Assembly: GCF_001902145.1 (NCBI RefSeq)
Contig: NZ_MRST01000023.1
Location: 310,001 to 374,000, forward strand
Direction of reading: 5' to 3'
Source: Pseudomonas fluorescens
GTDB lineage: Bacteria > Pseudomonadota > Gammaproteobacteria > Pseudomonadales > Pseudomonadaceae
Length of the DNA stretch: 64,000 bases
The notes beneath the pieces are model-generated. The model saw only the letters and a program-made list of their open reading frames with translations, did no database searches and was not told where the DNA came from. Within the stretch, counting starts at the first letter, position 1. Every line of letters begins with the position of its first letter. Of this stretch, positions 62,876 through 64,000 are shown in pieces. A program made the translations under genes and the position numbers.

Positions 62876-64000
62876 ATGACTCAACCAACGCAGACCCGCA
62901 GCTGGGTGGCCTCGGCCAATGGTCACGCGGATTTCCCCTTGCAGAACTTGCCCCTGGGCGTGTTCAGCATCAACGGCTCGGCACCGCGCAGTGGCGTGGC
63001 GATTGGCGACATGATCCTCGACCTGCACGCTGCGCTGGATGAGTTTGACGGTGACGCCCGGCGCGCCGTCGAAGCCACTGCGGGCGGGCAGTTGAACGCG
63101 TTTTTCGAACTGGGCCGTGGCCCCCGCGTTGCCCTGCGCCAGCGCCTGCTGGAACTGCTGGCCGAAGGCAGCAAGCTGCAAACCCGCGAGACGCAAGTGC
63201 TGCACCGTGCCGCCGATTGCCATATGCACCTGCCGGCGAAGATCAATGACTACACCGACTTCTACGTCGGCATCGAGCACGCGCAGAACGTCGGTAAATT
63301 GTTCCGCCCCGATAACCCCTTGTTGCCCAACTACAAGTACGTGCCGATTGGTTACCACGGCCGTGCATCGACCATTCGCCCCTCGGGTACAGAGGTGCGA
63401 CGCCCTAAAGGCCAGACCTTGCCCGCCGGCCAGACCGAGCCGACCTTTGGCCCGTGTGCGCGCCTGGACTATGAGTTGGAGCTGGGCATCTGGATCGGCC
63501 AGGGCAATGCCATGGGCGATGCGATTGCCATTGGCGATGCCGCCGAGCATATCGCCGGTTTCTGCCTGCTCAACGACTGGTCGGCGCGGGATATCCAGGC
63601 CTGGGAATACCAGCCGCTAGGGCCGTTTTTGTCGAAAAGCTTTATCACCAGCATCTCGCCGTGGGTGGTCACCGCCGAAGCCCTGGAACCTTTCCGCAAG
63701 GCCCAGCCGGCACGTCCAGAGGGTGATCCGCAACCGCTGCCTTACCTGTTGGATAAGCGTGATCAGAACGCGGGCGCCTTTGATATCGAGCTGGAAGTGC
63801 TGCTCACCACGGCCTCGATGCGTGAGCAAAACCTGCCCGCCCATCGCCTGACCCTGAGCAACACCGAGCATATGTACTGGACCGTGGCACAAATGGTTGC
63901 GCACCACAGCGTCAACGGCTGCCAGTTGCAGGCCGGTGACCTGTTTGGTTCGGGCACGTTGTCTGGCCCGCAGCCGGGGCAGTTCGGCAGCCTGTTGGAG
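62876..64000 (+). CDS. hmgB: Fumarylacetoacetase (3' end outside window)
   Basis: 375 codons are visible, and the frame is open to the last base; the family length is about 430. It hydrolyses fumarylacetoacetate to fumarate and acetoacetate, the last step of tyrosine degradation. Motifs: HLPAKINDYTDFYVGIEHA, PNYKYVPIGYHGRASTI, DYELELGIWIG, LNDWSARDIQAWEYQPLGPFLSKSF with metal-binding Asp/Glu. The ATG is 3 nt after hmgA, with CGGAG before it, so the genes form an operon. Confidence 0.96.
   Translation, partial: MTQPTQTRSWVASANGHADFPLQNLPLGVFSINGSAPRSGVAIGDMILDLHAALDEFDGDARRAVEATAGGQLNAFFELGRGPRVALRQRLLELLAEGSKLQTRETQVLHRAADCHMHLPAKINDYTDFYVGIEHAQNVGKLFRPDNPLLPNYKYVPIGYHGRASTIRPSGTEVRRPKGQTLPAGQTEPTFGPCARLDYELELGIWIGQGNAMGDAIAIGDAAEHIAGFCLLNDWSARDIQAWEYQPLGPFLSKSFITSISPWVVTAEALEPFRKAQPARPEGDPQPLPYLLDKRDQNAGAFDIELEVLLTTASMREQNLPAHRLTLSNTEHMYWTVAQMVAHHSVNGCQLQAGDLFGSGTLSGPQPGQFGSLLE

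Overview
The window looks like chromosomal DNA of a fluorescent pseudomonad of the Pseudomonas fluorescens group. The reasons are the complete Pseudomonas-type alginate operon, an esterase matching the known P. fluorescens carboxylesterase II in length and motifs, HmgR/HmgA/HmgB tyrosine catabolism genes, and many Pseudomonas REP/REPIN elements of the GTGGGAGCGGGCTTGCTC and GTAGGAGCGAGCTTGCTC types. No rRNA, tRNA, CRISPR array, transposase or phage gene was seen. All identifications rest on reading the sequence and recalling known families; no database search was run.

Layout. 1-1546: end of an FUSC / DUF1656 / HlyD aromatic-acid-type efflux operon (plus strand). 1553-5757: a four-gene tripartite ABC exporter (outer-membrane lipoprotein, FtsX-type permease, ATPase, HlyD lipoprotein; minus strand). 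5836-8404: an MFS pump and a DUF4440 protein, divergent from a LysR regulator with a 23-bp palindrome between them. 8389-10342: a two-gene Septu (PtuA/PtuB) anti-phage system, AT-richer than its surroundings. 10434-11725: an SDR and a small membrane protein. 11844-29240: the alginate operon algD-8-44-K-E-G-X-L-I-J-F-A on the minus strand, with a strong terminator, a long algD leader carrying an AlgU-type promoter, a near-perfect GacA box and RsmA-type motifs, and REPINs inserted at four places, one inside the algK reading frame. 29277-36812: yaaA, a degenerate polysaccharide deacetylase, a PIN-PhoH ATPase, moaCDE, rhlB and estB. 36947-41373: the aapJQMP amino-acid ABC transporter with a sigma-54 promoter and a bidirectional terminator. 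41378-44254: an MqsR/MqsA toxin-antitoxin pair and a GntR/CynX pair. 44251-53990: a chaperone-usher fimbrial cluster with six DUF1120 proteins, divergent from a REC-HPt phosphorelay protein and a BvgA/RocA-like response regulator. 54081-60687: SnoaL-like, GIY-YIG and GST-like proteins, a repeat-rich gap, a TonB-dependent receptor and dacB. 60689-64000: hmgR divergent from hmgA-hmgB, the last running off the end.

Functional themes. The alginate operon covers the dedicated pathway from GDP-mannose supply (AlgA) and oxidation (AlgD), through c-di-GMP-gated polymerisation (Alg8/Alg44), O-acetylation (AlgI/J/F/X), epimerisation (AlgG) and lyase (AlgL), to export (AlgK/AlgE). The fimbrial cluster is a second surface-attachment system with its own apparent phosphorelay outputs but no local sensor kinase. 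The best candidates for under-described biology are the DUF1120 fimbriae with their orphan REC-HPt/regulator pair, the REPIN that has become coding sequence in algK, and the Gac/Rsm-like signature in the algD leader.
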